Assembly (NCBI GenBank): GCA_910586205.1
Contig: CAJUGD010000005.1
Coordinates: forward strand, 62,001 to 126,000
Direction: 5' to 3'
Length of the DNA stretch: 64,000 bases
Source of the DNA: an uncultured Lachnospiraceae bacterium
GTDB taxonomy: Bacteria > Bacillota > Clostridia > Lachnospirales > Lachnospiraceae
Below the pieces are notes generated by a model. It was given only the letters and a program-made list of their open reading frames with translations, did no database searches and was not told the DNA's origin. How positions within the stretch are numbered: the stretch's first letter is position 1; each line of letters starts with the position of its first letter. Positions 6,670-15,516 of the stretch are shown one piece after another. The translations under genes and the position numbers were made by a program.

Positions 6670-8610
6670 TCATCGAATCTCCACATCATAAATCTGTCTC
6701 TGGGCCTTCAGCCCCAAGTCTCCGGCATACTGGGAAAATCTCCATCTTCCATCTGCTCCCCTTTTCAGAATATACTCCGGCTGTTGATTTACCCTGCCCC
6801 AAAAGCGCAGAGGCGTCCACTCGTCAAAGTAATAACCTCCAAACCGAGACTCCAAATAGTTTAATTGCTCACGAGAAATATTCTTTCCATTAGTCAGAAG
6901 ATCTCCATACACCTCGTCATAAATTACCTCATAATTCTCTGAAGTTTTCATATGTACCGTGTCTTCATTCAACACCTGAATCCCTGTAATGCTGTAATCC
7001 ATCAGGGTTTCTGCCGCCACATTGTTGAATCCGCCGCTGACCTGCTTTTTCATCTGCCACTGAATTGATTTTGTATCATCAGGAGCTACCGTATCATCTA
7101 CATACTCACGAAGCCGATCATAATAATGGTTGTTCATATCATAAATATAGCTTCTCAGATAGCTTCCCAGCAAAGAGTCAAACAGCTCTGTCCCGGGATT
7201 TGCGGTTCCTACTGCTTCGCCGCCCTTATCTCCATTCTGGATATATACGTCGATCTGCTTTGTCTTCATAATATCCATCATGCTGTCAGCCTCATACTCC
7301 ACCACATAATACTCTTTTAGCTGGCGGTATATCTGATTATAAAAATCATTCATATCTGTGCTGAACTGCTGCAGGTTCTTAAAGCTTCCTCCTGACGCCT
7401 GGGCAATCTGCTGCAGGACAGAATCCCGACTGGAACTGGAAGTATCTCCTACCCGGACAATAAATACCGGAATACGGTACCGGGAGACTACTTCTATCAC
7501 TTGTTCCGGAGAATTATAACTGTGTTCATCATGTCCGTCCGTAAAAGCAATCACACATTTAGCGCCTTCCTGGCCAGACACATCCTGTACCCCATAAATA
7601 ATCGTGTCATACAGTTTGGTGCCGCCGGTGGCCGAGTAGCTGCTGATCGTCTGATTCAACTGGTTAATATCATTGCTGAAAAATCCTGATTTATCAATAA
7701 TACTGTTAAACTGGGTCAGCTTCACCTGATCTCCCGCGTTAAACTGCACAGTATTCAGAAAATTCCGCATAATGCTTTTTGCGGATTCCATCCGCTGGCC
7801 ATCCATGCTTCCGCTGGTATCTGCCAGCAGATTTATATTCAGCCGCTCATTGTCATTCATGGCTACGGCCTTTTGAACTGCACGGTTGAGAAAATCACCG
7901 CTGGCTGCGTCTCCTTCTGACACATAAAACATATGCGGAGCCAGCTCTTTTACAGAGCCTCCTGTTTCATCCCGAACATCCAGATACAAGCGCACCTTAG
8001 GATATTCAGACATATCATACTGCATAATATTTACTTGATAACCAGTCTTTTTTACAGATGCCTCCTCTGCAAAATCTTCCCACTGTTTTGCAAGGCTCGC
8101 TGCTTCCTGAAACTTCTTTTCTTCTATTAGGGCATTCATCTGATCCGAATATTCCTGCAGCCTGTTCTTTTGCTCCTCGGAAGCATATCCAGGATCTCTG
8201 CCCTTAATCTGGTCAGCCCTTGCCTGTGCCTCTGCCTTCAGGCGGTCTGTAACTTGTTCCTCAAATGCCGCTGCTTCCTTAAGCAGCTCAATCTGACTTA
8301 CATAATTTTCCTCATCCAGCTTTTTTGCCTTATCGGACAATTCCTCCAGCCTGCTTTGTTCTTCTTCCTCAAGTCCATAGGCAGCAAGCTCATCATCAAA
8401 CTGTCTCATCCATCGGCTGACATTGCTGGCCCCGTTAAGCATTTCTTCCAACTGCGCCTGCAATGCCTGCCGTTCCCTCATCTGCCGTACATAAAGAGCG
8501 CCGCCTACAGAACCAGCCAGCATCATTACCCCTAGAACAAAGGCTGCTATAATCGGCCATTTATTGGCAGATGGTTTTTCATCCGTAATATTGTCCATTG
8601 GTTCCTGCAT
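6670..8610 (-). CDS. Membrane-anchored von Willebrand factor A domain protein
   Basis: About 646 residues: a short cytoplasmic N-terminus, one membrane segment (about 21-44), a long charged helical and probably coiled-coil region (45-190), then a VWA domain with an intact metal-ion site, DTSGS at about 267-271, Thr in TGGT near 334 and Asp in FTDG near 361. The C-terminal 200 residues match nothing I recognise. The ATG at 8610 follows GGGTGG; a GTG at 8619 overlaps the previous stop. It is last in an operon with two zinc-ribbon membrane proteins. An intact metal site suggests regulated binding of a protein ligand outside the membrane. Confidence 0.8.
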   Translation of the reverse strand: MQEPMDNITDEKPSANKWPIIAAFVLGVMMLAGSVGGALYVRQMRERQALQAQLEEMLNGASNVSRWMRQFDDELAAYGLEEEEQSRLEELSDKAKKLDEENYVSQIELLKEAAAFEEQVTDRLKAEAQARADQIKGRDPGYASEEQKNRLQEYSDQMNALIEEKKFQEAASLAKQWEDFAEEASVKKTGYQVNIMQYDMSEYPKVRLYLDVRDETGGSVKELAPHMFYVSEGDAASGDFLNRAVQKAVAMNDNERLNINLLADTSGSMDGQRMESAKSIMRNFLNTVQFNAGDQVKLTQFNSIIDKSGFFSNDINQLNQTISSYSATGGTKLYDTIIYGVQDVSGQEGAKCVIAFTDGHDEHSYNSPEQVIEVVSRYRIPVFIVRVGDTSSSSRDSVLQQIAQASGGSFKNLQQFSTDMNDFYNQIYRQLKEYYVVEYEADSMMDIMKTKQIDVYIQNGDKGGEAVGTANPGTELFDSLLGSYLRSYIYDMNNHYYDRLREYVDDTVAPDDTKSIQWQMKKQVSGGFNNVAAETLMDYSITGIQVLNEDTVHMKTSENYEVIYDEVYGDLLTNGKNISREQLNYLESRFGGYYFDEWTPLRFWGRVNQQPEYILKRGADGRWRFSQYAGDLGLKAQRQIYDVEIR

Positions 8611-8612
8611 AT

Positions 8613-9437
8613 CTACCACCCAATACCGTTTAACATACTTGTAGAAAGCTCATCAACTGGCGGTAAAATGCACCATTTTCCATTGATTTTTACGACGCAA
8701 AATTCATAATCTTCCTCATCCTCATCATAACTGCCTTTTACGGTCGCTGTAATCTCTACTGCATATCCTTTCGTAACCTTAAGTTCCTTTAAGTTCTTTA
8801 CCAGATCAGAAACCATCTGTTCATACCGTTTCATATCCTTATTGGTCAATTCTTCCTCAAGGCTGCGGTATAAATAGCTGTCCTTATCTCCTGCCTGCTT
8901 ATCCAGAAAATCTCTCACATCCTTAAGAAAACTTCTAATCTGTGACAGCTCCTTCTTACTTAATTCCTCTTTATCTTCAATGGTATACTTAATCTTTAAA
9001 TGATCTCCATATTCATCCTCCAGTTCCTCAAAGGCAATATCAACATTTTCCTCAAGCTCATCCAACATGTCCTGGACCTCATCCATATCAGAGAATATAT
9101 CCAGGCATTCCTTATAGGCATCGCCTACAAACGGGGGCATTGCCGCATTTATATAATTGCCCAAATCTGTATCCTGACGATTCAAAAGCTTTATCACATC
9201 ATCCACAGGCTTTTTATAGTTATTTCCTAAAAATAATACCGCACCCACACCGATTAAAGCCACTACAGCCAGACCTGCCCCTATTTTTATCAGCTTTCCT
9301 TTATTCTTTGTTAAATTTGAAGCAGCGCCTGCTGCGCCCGTTGTTCCGGATGGGCCTTCCTCTGCCATACTGGCTCCGCATACCCCACAGAATTTCGAAC
9401 CATCCTCTACTTCACTTCCACAATTTGGACAAAACAT
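8613..9437 (-). CDS. Zinc-ribbon membrane protein with extracytoplasmic domain
   Basis: The 274-residue protein begins with a zinc ribbon, CPNC then CGVC (Cys 3, 6, 17, 20), a linker and one membrane helix (about 48-69). A 200-residue acidic domain rich in Asp, Glu and Lys follows, ending with a beta-rich stretch (YEFCVVKINGKWCILPP) like the end of DUF4878/NTF2-like lipoprotein domains. Zinc-ribbon heads of this kind are common in Firmicutes membrane proteins and are assumed to be cytoplasmic. It is the middle gene of the operon and its stop overlaps the alternative start of the VWA gene. Confidence 0.75.
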   Translation of the reverse strand: MFCPNCGSEVEDGSKFCGVCGASMAEEGPSGTTGAAGAASNLTKNKGKLIKIGAGLAVVALIGVGAVLFLGNNYKKPVDDVIKLLNRQDTDLGNYINAAMPPFVGDAYKECLDIFSDMDEVQDMLDELEENVDIAFEELEDEYGDHLKIKYTIEDKEELSKKELSQIRSFLKDVRDFLDKQAGDKDSYLYRSLEEELTNKDMKRYEQMVSDLVKNLKELKVTKGYAVEITATVKGSYDEDEEDYEFCVVKINGKWCILPPVDELSTSMLNGIGW

Positions 9438-9499
9438 GATTACCCTCCTAAAGATATATTATTTGTTGTCATTATTCTTTTGTTTATATGATCCTCTAT

Positions 9500-10573
9500 T
9501 TATTGCCCGTACACGCCTATCTCTGCAATAACCGTATCTGTATATTCGGTTCCCGGATATACATCTTGTATGGTCACGCGGATGGATGATGCAGGAACCG
9601 GCCTTGAAAACACTACAACCTGTTCCAACATTTCCTTAGGAAATGTCACATCGAATATCTGTCCGTCAAGATTAATAGCAAGAGTCTTGGGAACATTATT
9701 CCGAATATACAGATCATCCCTGCGGTGATTTCCCAAAACAAATGTAACTGCCTCAACCTGGTATTCCCGATCAAAGCTGACGCCCACATATTCCCCCCGT
9801 CCATCTCCTGCGGCATCTTCCTGCCAGCTTGTAATAATGTCTCCGTCAAAGGCGCTCCATGGAGAATTATCAATCGTAGTGTCACTTTGCACAATATAGG
9901 AAGAAGCCACTGCCGTATCCCGAAGCATTCCGGCTCGAACCTTACCCGACAGATTTACCTGAGAGGCTCTGCTTACCGTAAATGTAACCGGCTCCGGAGC
10001 AGCGGCAGTCTCTGCTGCGGCAGCAGTTTCCGCTGCGGTAGTTTCTTCTCCCTTTATATCACTTGAAGAATCATCTTCCTCACCCTGCTTTGTTGTTTCC
10101 TCTCCCGGCATGTTCTCATCTTCAGGTTCCATACTTTCATATCCTGAAGAATCCTTCAACGGATCTGGCTCCCCAATGCCGGAAATAAAATAAAACAAAA
10201 CACCTGCTCCTGCGCCACACAAAATCAAAATAAAAATAGCTGCCGCCATCACCCAGGAATGACCTGACTTTTTGCCTCTTTCAGAAGATATTGCCGGATT
10301 ATCCCATGTCTCTGCTGCAGCAGCAGCTTGCTCCCTTTTCATCTGATTCTGCTCAAATGCTGCCTGGTTCTGAGACTGTACTGCCTGCGGCGGAGCATTC
10401 CTTTGCAGCGGCGCTCCCTGTCCTTGCGGCGGTACATGTTCCTGCGGCTTCATTGATGGCGGCCCTAAGGTTCCTGAAATGGAATTTCCCGGTTGGCCTG
10501 CTATCTTTTTTCCGCAGCTCGAACAGAACTGAGCGCCATCCCGCAGCTTTGCTCCGCATTTCGAACAAAACAT
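9500..10573 (-). CDS. Zinc-ribbon membrane protein with discoidin-like (NADase-type glycan-binding) domain
   Basis: The 357-residue protein has an N-terminal zinc ribbon (CSKC...CSSC), a Gln/Pro-rich linker, a membrane helix (about 108-131), an acidic Thr/Ala/Glu linker (135-200) and a C-terminal beta-sandwich-like domain. The last has the discoidin signature DNSPWSAFDGDIITSWQE and a final IAEIGVYG. Related domains bind sugars or accompany surface enzymes. It heads the operon with the other zinc-ribbon and VWA proteins, suggesting a membrane-spanning complex with a ligand-binding module outside. Confidence 0.8.
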   Translation of the reverse strand: MFCSKCGAKLRDGAQFCSSCGKKIAGQPGNSISGTLGPPSMKPQEHVPPQGQGAPLQRNAPPQAVQSQNQAAFEQNQMKREQAAAAAETWDNPAISSERGKKSGHSWVMAAAIFILILCGAGAGVLFYFISGIGEPDPLKDSSGYESMEPEDENMPGEETTKQGEEDDSSSDIKGEETTAAETAAAAETAAAPEPVTFTVSRASQVNLSGKVRAGMLRDTAVASSYIVQSDTTIDNSPWSAFDGDIITSWQEDAAGDGRGEYVGVSFDREYQVEAVTFVLGNHRRDDLYIRNNVPKTLAINLDGQIFDVTFPKEMLEQVVVFSRPVPASSIRVTIQDVYPGTEYTDTVIAEIGVYGQ

Positions 10574-10663
10574 ACATTTTCCTCCCTTGGTAAAATTTCC
10601 CTAAATAGTTCTATCCTCATAACCATACTTATTTTCTAAATTATTTTGGATATTTTGTTTTTA

Positions 10664-10693
10664 ATTTTACCTTTTTCAACATATCTTTGTCAA
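10664..10693 (-). promoter_or_regulatory. Promoter of zinc-ribbon/VWA operon
   Basis: On the minus strand TTGACA (10693-10688), an 18-nt spacer and TAAAAT (10669-10664) lie 91 bp before the first start codon of the operon. Confidence 0.6.
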
Positions 10694-10720
10694 GTAAAAC
10701 ATCCGGCCCGGCTCAGTCTC

Positions 10721-11104
10721 TCAAATCGCCTTATTTCCTGTCCCGAAAGGCAATGATCCTCCCCTTTTCCTGCTGTTGCTCCTCACAAACACCCTTCCCT
10801 GTTCAAGATACAAATCCCTTTGTTCCTCTGTGAGAGCATGAAATATCTGCAAAAGCTTCTCATCCCGATAATCAGAATCAGATTCTCCATGATAATCCAG
10901 CAAAAAATCAATGGACACATGAAAAAAGCCTGCTATTTCTTTTAAAGTATCAAAGTCTGGTTCCCTGTTGCTGCGCACGTAATTTCCCACAGCTCCTGCA
11001 GAGATGTTCAGCGCCTGCGCGAACTGCTTCTGGCTTAGTTCATGATCCTCCAATAGCTCCCGCAGAATATCCCCAAATCTCAAGTCATCACATCCAATCG
11101 TCAA
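10721..11104 (-). CDS. XRE-family transcriptional regulator
   Basis: The 127-residue protein has a helix-turn-helix domain at residues 10-65 (LSQKQFAQALNISAGAVGNYVR) read in two parts, LSQKQFAQALNIS and AGAVGNYVR, and a short helical C-terminus without a recognised ligand domain. It is transcribed divergently from the MBOAT/SGNH pair and lies upstream of the zinc-ribbon operon, so it could control either. A palindrome overlapping the -35 of the divergent promoter is a natural candidate operator. Confidence 0.8.
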   Translation of the reverse strand: MTIGCDDLRFGDILRELLEDHELSQKQFAQALNISAGAVGNYVRSNREPDFDTLKEIAGFFHVSIDFLLDYHGESDSDYRDEKLLQIFHALTEEQRDLYLEQGRVFVRSNSRKRGGSLPFGTGNKAI

Positions 11105-11177
11105 ATTTGCTATATTATGGCTTTATTAGCTCTATCATACAGTCCCTTCCTGTAAAATCCGGCAAATACAACAAATT

Positions 11178-11209
11178 GAATTGACACAATTCGTTTTGAA
11201 CGCTATAAT
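11178..11209 (+). promoter_or_regulatory. Consensus sigma-A promoter with overlapping palindrome (MBOAT/SGNH operon)
   Basis: TTGACA (11181-11186), a 17-nt spacer and TATAAT (11204-11209) match the sigma-A consensus completely. GAATTG (11178-11183) and CAATTC (11187-11192) form a palindrome covering the -35. A perfect promoter with an operator-like palindrome implies tight repression, most simply by the divergent XRE protein. Confidence 0.75.
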
Positions 11210-11266
11210 ACTTCTGTGATTCGACAAAGAACTTAGAAAAGAATAAGGAATAACAGGAAAATACAT

Positions 11267-12724
11267 ATGAATATGCTGTCTCTTAACTTTTATCTATGCG
11301 TTACTGTGCTTATAGCCCTTTACTACATTTTTCCCCTCAAATACCGTCCCTATGTACTTTTAGCCGGAAGCCTTGGCTTTTATTGCTGTTTGGCCGGAAA
11401 GGGACGATGGATCTTTCTTGCCTCCATTGGCATCAGCTACGGTTTGGGAATTGGGTTGGAGCAGATGAAAATACACAAAAAAGGAAAAAAGCTGCAAAAG
11501 CTTTTTCTGGCTTGTTCCATTATTCTGATTTCCCTGCCTCTTGTAGTGACTAAGCATGGAAATTTTGTACTGGGCTCTTTGTTACATCGTCCTGGCTATC
11601 CATGGATCATTCCATTGGGATTGTCGTTTTATACCTTACAGGTGATTTCCTATCTGGCTGATATTAATAAAGGAGAAATTCCCGCAGAAAAAAACCTGCT
11701 GCGGTATAGTCTCTTTGTATCCTTTTTCCCTCAGATCGTCCAGGGTCCTATTCCCCGGTACCGCCAGCTTTCCTGCCAGCTATATGAAGGCCACCCTTTT
11801 CAGGAAAGAACTTTTGTAAAAGGCTGTCAAATGATCTTGTGGGGATTTTTTCTGAAAATGATGATTGCAGATAAAGCTGCAGTTGTAGTGAATACTGTAT
11901 TTGAAAACAGTATCCGCTATCCGGGCGCCTATGTACTGGCAGCCGGGTGTCTGTATAGCATCCAGCTCTACACAGATTTCCTTTCTTGTGTCAGTATTGC
12001 CCAGGGAGTGGCCGGATTATTCGGCATTCAGCTTACTGATAATTTTCGATGTCCCTATATGGCACGCTCTATAAAGGATTTTTGGAGAAGATGGCATATC
12101 TCCTTAAGTTCCTGGCTCAGAGACTATATTTATATCCCTTTGGGCGGAAGCAGAAAAGGGACGTGGGCCAAATACAGAAATCTTCTGATAACCTTTACAG
12201 TCAGCGGTCTGTGGCATGGTTCCGGATATAAATATCTTTTCTGGGGGCTGCTCCATGGTTCCTATCAGATTATGGGAGAATTGCTTACTCCCCTCCGTGA
12301 AAAATGTTTCCGTATTTTAAGGCTTCCCAAAGAAGATCTGCTGCGCAGATGTCTGGAAAGAGCTGTCACATTTTTCCTGGTCATGCTGGGATGGATTCTA
12401 TTTAGAGCCAACAGCTTACGCCAAGGCATTGCCATGATACGTTCCCTGTTCCAAGTATGGAATCCCTGGATTTTCTTTAATGATTCCCTGCTTCAGCTAG
12501 GATTAAACTGGAAGGAGTGGACGGTTTTGGTTCTGTCTATACTCTTTCTCGCAGGAATCAGCGTTATTCGGGAAAGAGGAAATGGCAGCATAAGGGACTG
12601 GATATTAAACCAGCATATTATTCTGAGATGGGCCATTTACATCGCCGGCGCAGCACTTATCCTTGTTTATGGAACCTATGGTTATGGATTTAATGCTCAG
12701 GATTTTATTTACGGAGGTTTTTAA
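11267..12724 (+). CDS. MBOAT family O-acyltransferase (AlgI/DltB-like)
   Basis: A 485-residue polytopic membrane protein. Family blocks include FFPQIVQGPIPRY, DFWRRWHISLSSW and the putative catalytic His in SGLWHG. AlgI/DltB-like members pass acyl groups across the membrane to a partner that acylates cell-wall or exported polymers. The stop codon directly abuts the ATG of the SGNH-like partner gene, fitting a two-part transfer system. The substrate is not evident: no dltA or dltC is nearby, so this is not a standard D-alanylation operon. Confidence 0.9.
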   Translation: MNMLSLNFYLCVTVLIALYYIFPLKYRPYVLLAGSLGFYCCLAGKGRWIFLASIGISYGLGIGLEQMKIHKKGKKLQKLFLACSIILISLPLVVTKHGNFVLGSLLHRPGYPWIIPLGLSFYTLQVISYLADINKGEIPAEKNLLRYSLFVSFFPQIVQGPIPRYRQLSCQLYEGHPFQERTFVKGCQMILWGFFLKMMIADKAAVVVNTVFENSIRYPGAYVLAAGCLYSIQLYTDFLSCVSIAQGVAGLFGIQLTDNFRCPYMARSIKDFWRRWHISLSSWLRDYIYIPLGGSRKGTWAKYRNLLITFTVSGLWHGSGYKYLFWGLLHGSYQIMGELLTPLREKCFRILRLPKEDLLRRCLERAVTFFLVMLGWILFRANSLRQGIAMIRSLFQVWNPWIFFNDSLLQLGLNWKEWTVLVLSILFLAGISVIRERGNGSIRDWILNQHIILRWAIYIAGAALILVYGTYGYGFNAQDFIYGGF

Positions 12725-14212
12725 ATGAAACAGTTTGGTAAGATTTTTATAAAAGCAATGGCCTTTGTCATGGTTCTGACAGGTACGATCCTGTCCTTAA
12801 ATCAAATCCTTACCCCCAAATACTTCTATAACAATACCTGGCCCACCACATCTACTTATCTGGGATTTTATAAAATGGAAAAGAATACCGTGGATGTGCT
12901 GTTTTTCGGAAGCAGCCATGCAGCATCTTCCTTTTCCCCTCAGATCCTCTATGACCGCTATGGCATTACCAGCTACAACTTAGGATGTGAGCAGCAAAAT
13001 CTGATTACATCCTACTTTTGGCTTAAGGAAGCCCTCCGCTTCCAAAAGCCAAAAGCCGTAGTCCTAGACTGCTATATCCTCTTTCCATACAACAAAGAGG
13101 AAGCGCTCAATGCAGCCGAAAGCTGTACCAGAAAAGCCATGGACTATATGAGATGGTCCCCTGTAAAGTGGGAGGCCGTCCACGCTATCTGCGCTGCAGA
13201 TGAAAAGCAGTCCTTATCCAGCTATTATCTGCCTAATATCCGTTTTCACACCCGGTGGACAGGACTAAATGAAGAAGATTTTACTTTTAGCGAGATGAGT
13301 TCGCACTATGAACTGAAAGGATATACAGCGCTTCCTAAATTTTCCGAAAACCACGATTACAGACCGTTTTCTGCAGAAGAAAGCAGTGAAGAAGAACCCA
13401 TGGTAGAGCTCATGGAAGAATATCTGGATAAAATCACAGAGCTTTGCAGTCAACAGGGAATTTCCCTGCTTCTGGTAAAAACCCCCAGCACCTCAGAAAA
13501 CAGCCAAAAATATAATCGGCTCCAAAGATATGCCAAAGACCACGGACTTCAGTTTCTTGATTTTAATGAAAAACAAATCTATCAAAAGATTGGATACGAA
13601 TTTGCCACAGACAATGCTGACGGTGGCCACGGCAGCGTCTGGGGCGCAGCCAGAATTACCTCCTACATAGGAAATGTTCTCCGTCATCAATATGGCCTTG
13701 CCGAAAAAACAGATCCTCAATGGGAAAAAACAAAGGAATACTACAAAGGTGTTGTCAAAGACTGTTCTCTGAAAATGATAACAGACATGGGAACCTACCT
13801 CGATTTAATCAAAGATAATCGTTACCTGGTCATGATCGCCATAAGGGACGAGGGAGTGGAAGCGCTCAATGAAGATCTTTTAGGAAAGCTTAAGAATTTG
13901 GGACTGAAAGCAGAGTTAGAAGGAGAATACCGGTGCAGCTATTATGGCATTGTGGCTGACGGAGTTGTAAAAGAATGTTTGGGATATGAGATGCTTGAAA
14001 CAATGGGATCCATCCGAAATAACAGAAGCTTCTACGAAATCTCCAGTGCAGGGTATGAATCCGGAAATGCCTGTTCTATTCGGATTGACGGAAAAGAATA
14101 TGCTAAAAATATGCGTGGAATGAATATTGTAGTATACAATCCTATAACAAAGGCTGTGGTGGATTCCGTCTGTTTTGATACACATGAAAAAGGCGCCAAA
14201 GCACAGCGGTAA
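12725..14212 (+). CDS. SGNH-hydrolase-like partner of MBOAT acyltransferase
   Basis: The 495-residue protein has an N-terminal membrane anchor (about 8-28) and an extracytoplasmic domain starting VLFFGSSHA, where the second Ser of GSSH is the likely nucleophile. A DGGH motif in DNADGGHGS fits the Asp-X-X-His of SGNH enzymes. About 150 extra C-terminal residues are unlike known partners. The SD GGAGG lies inside the end of the MBOAT gene and its ATG follows the MBOAT stop with no gap, indicating translational coupling. It probably performs the last acyl transfer to an exported polymer. Confidence 0.75.
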   Translation: MKQFGKIFIKAMAFVMVLTGTILSLNQILTPKYFYNNTWPTTSTYLGFYKMEKNTVDVLFFGSSHAASSFSPQILYDRYGITSYNLGCEQQNLITSYFWLKEALRFQKPKAVVLDCYILFPYNKEEALNAAESCTRKAMDYMRWSPVKWEAVHAICAADEKQSLSSYYLPNIRFHTRWTGLNEEDFTFSEMSSHYELKGYTALPKFSENHDYRPFSAEESSEEEPMVELMEEYLDKITELCSQQGISLLLVKTPSTSENSQKYNRLQRYAKDHGLQFLDFNEKQIYQKIGYEFATDNADGGHGSVWGAARITSYIGNVLRHQYGLAEKTDPQWEKTKEYYKGVVKDCSLKMITDMGTYLDLIKDNRYLVMIAIRDEGVEALNEDLLGKLKNLGLKAELEGEYRCSYYGIVADGVVKECLGYEMLETMGSIRNNRSFYEISSAGYESGNACSIRIDGKEYAKNMRGMNIVVYNPITKAVVDSVCFDTHEKGAKAQR

Positions 14213-14219
14213 AATCATT

Positions 14220-14272
14220 CAGGGGAGACCGGATTTTTGCTTTAATCAAAGCACAAACCGATTTCCCCTGAT
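14220..14272. terminator. Imperfect hairpin between convergent genes
   Basis: AGGGGA...ACCGG...TTT on the left pairs with AAACCG...TTTCCCCT on the right around an AT-rich loop. It lies between the ends of the SGNH gene and the convergent ribU gene and could terminate both. The T-runs are weak. Confidence 0.45.
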
Positions 14273-14314
14273 CCCTTCATAAATATGTTTATCCTGCTGT
14301 CTTTAACGCTCTTT

Positions 14315-14950
14315 TTACTGTCTTGCCAACCGTTCTCTTTTCTTCTCAACCCGAACACTATGAATTACTCCGCTGACCCTTTTGTAAACCAATGCTGTGA
14401 TCAGCGAGACCACGATTCCCTTCACCACATTAAACGGTCCCACACAAAACAACGCAAATGTCCATACATTGCCCACTGCCGGATTGATAGCTGCCCCTGC
14501 TGCAAGAATATTCTCCAATGGCATAAAATTCGAGTAAAACGGAATCATAACCAAAGCATTTCCGGCAACTCCCACTGCTGCCATGATTACCGTACCTGCT
14601 GCCATGGCAGCCATAGCGCCTTTCTTTGTCTTATGTATCTGATAGATCATGCCTGCCGGAATCACCATAGAACAGCCAAATACCAAGTTGGCAAACTCTC
14701 CCACAAATCCTGTGGAGGTAGGCTTTAAAACCAGCTTAATCAAAATCTTCACTACCTCCATAACCGCGCCTGCCACCGGCCCTAAGGCAAATGTCCCTAC
14801 CAGAATCGGCACCTCGCTCACATCAAGCCCGTAAAAACTAGGCGCAAGAAAAGGAAGGGGAATTTCAAACAGCATCAGCACTGCTGCCAATGCACCAAAC
14901 ATTCCCATTACTGCAACATTCCTTGTGGACAACAACTGATTTTCTCTCAT
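14315..14950 (-). CDS. ribU: ECF transporter S component, riboflavin-specific
   Basis: A 211-residue membrane protein with about six hydrophobic segments. It shows the RibU pattern of EIPLPFLAPSFYGLDVSEVP, here given as EIPLPFLAPSF and LDVSEVP, then FALGPVAGAVMEVVK and a GFVGEFANL block. RibU binds riboflavin and works with the shared ECF T/ATPase module encoded elsewhere. The assignment is strongly supported by the FMN riboswitch and terminator in its leader. The ATG is preceded by GAGGAAAAGAA. Confidence 0.9.
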   Translation of the reverse strand: MRENQLLSTRNVAVMGMFGALAAVLMLFEIPLPFLAPSFYGLDVSEVPILVGTFALGPVAGAVMEVVKILIKLVLKPTSTGFVGEFANLVFGCSMVIPAGMIYQIHKTKKGAMAAMAAGTVIMAAVGVAGNALVMIPFYSNFMPLENILAAGAAINPAVGNVWTFALFCVGPFNVVKGIVVSLITALVYKRVSGVIHSVRVEKKRERLARQ

Positions 14951-15171
14951 TTCTTTTCCTCCTGAAAATTATTCCTGATTGGTTCGTCGTATGGAGGAAT
15001 TATGCCGCCGTTTTGCCTGGCATAAAAAGCTCAGGCGCCATAAATGGCTTCACCTGCATTTTTCAGCCCAAAAGAATCCCTGTCTTCACTCCTGACCATC
15101 TAAGAAAACCACGAAGCCAAATGCTCATGTGGGCACAGCACTTGGTTCATTGATCGCAGAAATAAAACCCC

Positions 15172-15213
15172 AAATTAAAAAACACCCCGGATGTTCTCTA
15201 CTCATCCGGGGCG
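15172..15213 (-). terminator. Riboswitch expression-platform terminator
   Basis: Read leftward, CCCCGGATGAG pairs with CATCCGGGG across a short loop and is followed by TGTTTTTT. It lies about 50 nt after the FMN aptamer and well before ribU, so FMN binding would favour this terminator and shut off the gene. Confidence 0.8.
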
Positions 15214-15261
15214 TCGTCAAGTTTTCCGCTGAAAAATACTGCAGCCAGTCTAAGCTGCACA

Positions 15262-15374
15262 ATTTCTTCTCTCATCCAGACTATACTGTCGGTTCCGGAA
15301 TCACACCGGATCAGCCGCTTTCGCGGTTCGCGGACTATACCGCCGGTAGGGAGTTTCACCCTGCCCCGAAGAAC
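15262..15374 (-). promoter_or_regulatory. FMN riboswitch (RFN element)
   Basis: The minus strand carries the classic RFN consensus blocks: CTTCGGGGCAGGGTGAAA, then CCGGCGGTATAGTCC, CCGGTGTGATTCCGG and CAGTATAGTCTGGATGAGAG, in order and with normal spacing. It controls ribU 300 nt downstream through the terminator at 15172-15213. Confidence 0.95.
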
Positions 15375-15395
15375 TTCAATCTTTTTACATGGTTT

Positions 15396-15424
15396 ATTAT
15401 AGTTCCTGCTTAAAGAAAAATCAA
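15396..15424 (-). promoter_or_regulatory. Promoter of riboswitch-ribU transcript
   Basis: On the minus strand TTGATT, a 17-nt spacer and TATAAT (ending 15396) would start RNA about 15 nt before the RFN element. Confidence 0.7.
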
Positions 15425-15516
15425 GAGGTTTTTAATGAAGGAAATATAAAATTTTATGTACTCTAAGCTTTTAATATGATATACTATAATTATCTATATC
15501 TACAATAAGAAATGAG

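Noticed and set aside
11267..14212. dlt D-alanylation operon
   Set aside because: dltA and dltC are absent and the partner protein is unlike DltD over its C-terminal part.
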